Assembly (NCBI GenBank): GCA_028704975.1
Contig: JAQWEK010000004.1
Span: forward strand, 1-42,510
Source of the DNA: Bacteroidales bacterium
Lineage (GTDB): Bacteria; Bacteroidota; Bacteroidia; Bacteroidales; UBA932
Direction: 5' to 3'
Length of the DNA stretch: 42,510 nucleotides
This document shows, piece after piece, positions 41,605 through 42,510 of this stretch. The number at the start of each line of letters is the position of its first letter. Position 1 is the stretch's first letter. The notes beneath the pieces are model-generated. The model ran no database searches, was not told the origin of the DNA, and was given only the letters and a program-made list of their open reading frames with translations. Made by a program: the position numbers and the translations under genes.

Positions 41605-41892
41605 ATGAAAGCGATATTTACAACGTTCAACGAGGCCCATTATGATGCAATCCTTGCAATATTGGAAAAGACTAATATAAAAGGATTTACAAACTGGGAG
41701 CAAGTCCGCGGACGCGGCAGCATAAACGGAGAACCGCACTACGGAAGCCACGCATGGCCAACTATGAACTCCTCAATTTTAATCTTTGCTCCAGATGCCG
41801 ATGTAGCGGATTTAAGAAAACGGCTTCTTGATTTGGATTCACAATTCCCAGCGCTTGGTTTGCGTGTCTTTACCTGGACTGTGGATGAATAG
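41605..41892 (+). CDS. Small PII-like protein linked to the RND pump
   Basis: A 95-residue protein that starts eight bases after the pump stop, so it is certainly in the same transcript. Its pattern (MKAIFTTFNEAHYDAILAILEKTNIKGFTNWEQVRGRG...AWPTMNSSILIFAPDADVADLRKRLLDL, quoted in part) is a ferredoxin-like alpha/beta fold similar to PII-type signalling proteins, which bind nucleotides. Similar small genes accompany RND pumps in other Bacteroidetes, as I recall. A nucleotide- or metal-responsive regulator of the pump is an inference; the PII T-loop is not clearly visible. Confidence 0.6.
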   Translation: MKAIFTTFNEAHYDAILAILEKTNIKGFTNWEQVRGRGSINGEPHYGSHAWPTMNSSILIFAPDADVADLRKRLLDLDSQFPALGLRVFTWTVDE

Positions 41893-41974
41893 CGGTAACG
41901 GAAAATTTCTGATGGAAAAATAACAATCGGAAAGTTATCAATGCAATAAAAAGAGAGAAGCATGTTTGTGGCTC

Positions 41975-41993
41975 GTCCTAAAATTTGTTTACA
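41975..41993. repeat. Terminal inverted repeat of the IS remnant, left copy
   Basis: GTCCTAAAATTTGTTTACA; pairs with the right copy at 16 of 19 positions. It starts with CG instead of the TG expected at an IS3-type end, a sign of decay. Confidence 0.7.
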
Positions 41994-42074
41994 GATTAAA
42001 TAGAGTTTTGAGTGCTAAATCCTGATGTCTGGATATTAGTCCTAGCATCGGTTGTCAAAGATGTAATAATAATA

Positions 42075-42420
42075 TCATCTGATTTTTGACTTTGCTTGTT
42101 TTTGTAGTAGTTTTTCCACTTTTTTACTTGCTCTTTTGTCATTGAGCCATTCCATATTAAGGATGCCGTTGACGCGCTTGGCCACGGCGTTTTCTCCATC
42201 TTTTTTCTTATGTCAATATGCAGCTCCTCCTCTGCGGTCTCGATCATTGTGCTGAGTGCGAAATTCTTCAGTCTCTATCGGTCCAGTTCCGACTTGAGTG
42301 CTTTCAGCTGGCATCCACGCTCTTCAATGCTGGAGTGACTGGCGGTTTTCTTTGGCTCTTTCTTCACCTCGGAATTGATTTTGGGCCATTCTAAAGGACA
42401 TGGTGTAATTGAATAATCCT
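42075..42420 (-). pseudogene. Broken IS3-family transposase (orfA and orfB remnants)
   Basis: Read on the minus strand, one frame gives EVKKEPKKTA...SIEERGCQLKALKSELDR, a TAG stop at 42277-42275, then RLKNFALSTMIETAEEELHIDIRKK. This is the leucine-zipper and C-terminal end of an IS3/IS150-type orfA. A shifted frame then gives DGENAVAKRVNGILNMEWL, matching the C-terminal ENAxAERVNGILKxEwL region of the orfB integrase, ending in TGA at 42077-42075. The first part of orfB, including the DDE core, is missing, so orfA and orfB were fused by a deletion. The 83-codon frame at 41996-42247 is a read-through of this junction and is not a gene. Confidence 0.7.
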
Positions 42421-42449
42421 AAATAAGTTTTACATTTAACATGATTTTT

Positions 42450-42468
42450 TGTCAACCTATTTTAGGAC
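42450..42468. repeat. Terminal inverted repeat of the IS remnant, right copy
   Basis: TGTCAACCTATTTTAGGAC on the plus strand; the minus strand reads GTCCTAAAATAGGTTGACA preceded by T at 42469. The 41 bases beyond it to the window end show no gene. Confidence 0.7.
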
Positions 42469-42510
42469 AAATCATTGTTTTGTAGCGCATTGCTTTGCAT
42501 GCGAGCATAG

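Larger units (their letters stand above)
41974..42469 (-). mobile_element. Decayed insertion sequence of the IS3 family (about 496 bases)
   Basis: Imperfect terminal inverted repeats bound a 496-base remnant: GTCCTAAAATTTGTTTACA (41975-41993) and, read from the right end on the minus strand, GTCCTAAAATAGGTTGACA (42468-42450), 16 of 19 identical. The right end reads TGTCC..., as IS3-family ends do. Inside, on the minus strand, are an orfA piece and an orfB (integrase) piece joined by a deletion. Intact IS3 elements are about 1.2-1.5 kb. No target duplication is visible in the flanking bases. Confidence 0.75.

Noticed and set aside
41996..42247. 83-codon open frame on the minus strand near the right edge
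   Set aside because: It reads from the orfA tail through a deletion junction into an out-of-frame part of orfB of a decayed IS3-type element, so it is not a functional gene.
1..42510. CRISPR arrays, phage genes, toxin-antitoxin or restriction systems
   Set aside because: No regularly spaced repeats and no recognisable genes of these kinds on either strand.

Overview
The window looks like a chromosomal segment from a Bacteroidetes bacterium, most probably order Bacteroidales. The support is a SusC/SusD pair, glycine-lipid-type acyltransferases, a DUF4837 lipoprotein, Ala/Lys-rich tails on S16 and S20, near absence of Shine-Dalgarno sequences, and many copies of the Bacteroidetes primary sigma -7 element TAnnTTTG just upstream of genes. 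I cannot name family or genus. Almost all of the window is ordinary housekeeping DNA. The only mobile DNA seen is a decayed insertion sequence at the right edge.

Layout. 1-3755: the 3' part of a SusC-type TonB-dependent receptor and a complete SusD lipoprotein, closed by a strong terminator. 3896-7763: Xaa-Pro aminopeptidase and a membrane sensor histidine kinase with a periplasmic ABC-type binding domain. 7771-9953 (minus): tRNA-Leu(CAA), an OsmC-like protein and MiaB. 9995-11087: an LEA-type lipoprotein and a SPOR-domain protein. 11114-12980 (minus): overlapping N- and O-acyltransferases resembling the GlsB/GlsA glycine-lipid pair. 13053-16155: RpoN and a YtcJ-like amidohydrolase. 16169-18195 (minus): Upp, a RadC-like protein, S20 and tRNA-Glu(UUC). 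18222-22456 (minus): DUF4837 lipoprotein, RseP, Dxr and a short membrane anchor that looks like an M23 endopeptidase without its catalytic domain. 22499-23565: RuvX and peptide deformylase. 23693-27820 (minus): RimM, S16, a phosphoesterase and two tandem cyclophilin lipoproteins. 27940-33886: a patatin/outer-membrane-barrel protein, a polysaccharide flippase and a Dut-MurF fusion. 33883-34833 (minus): AraC regulator. 35023-41892: TetR regulator, then TolC, HlyD and RND efflux genes and a small PII-like protein. 41974-42469: remnant of an IS3-family element.

The most notable observation is the continuous reading frame joining a complete dUTPase to a complete MurF ligase. I also flag the catalytic-domain-less M23-like anchor, back-to-back divergent promoter elements used repeatedly, duplicated palindromes between the AraC and TetR genes, alternative hairpins in the S20 3' UTR, and the decayed IS with a fused orfA/orfB remnant. 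I saw no CRISPR array, restriction or defence system, phage or toxin locus. No clearly new multi-gene system is evident.

Functional themes are envelope building (MurF, flippase, Dxr, RseP, patatin barrel, acyltransferases), translation and tRNA maturation (S16, RimM, S20, Def, MiaB, two tRNAs) and efflux.
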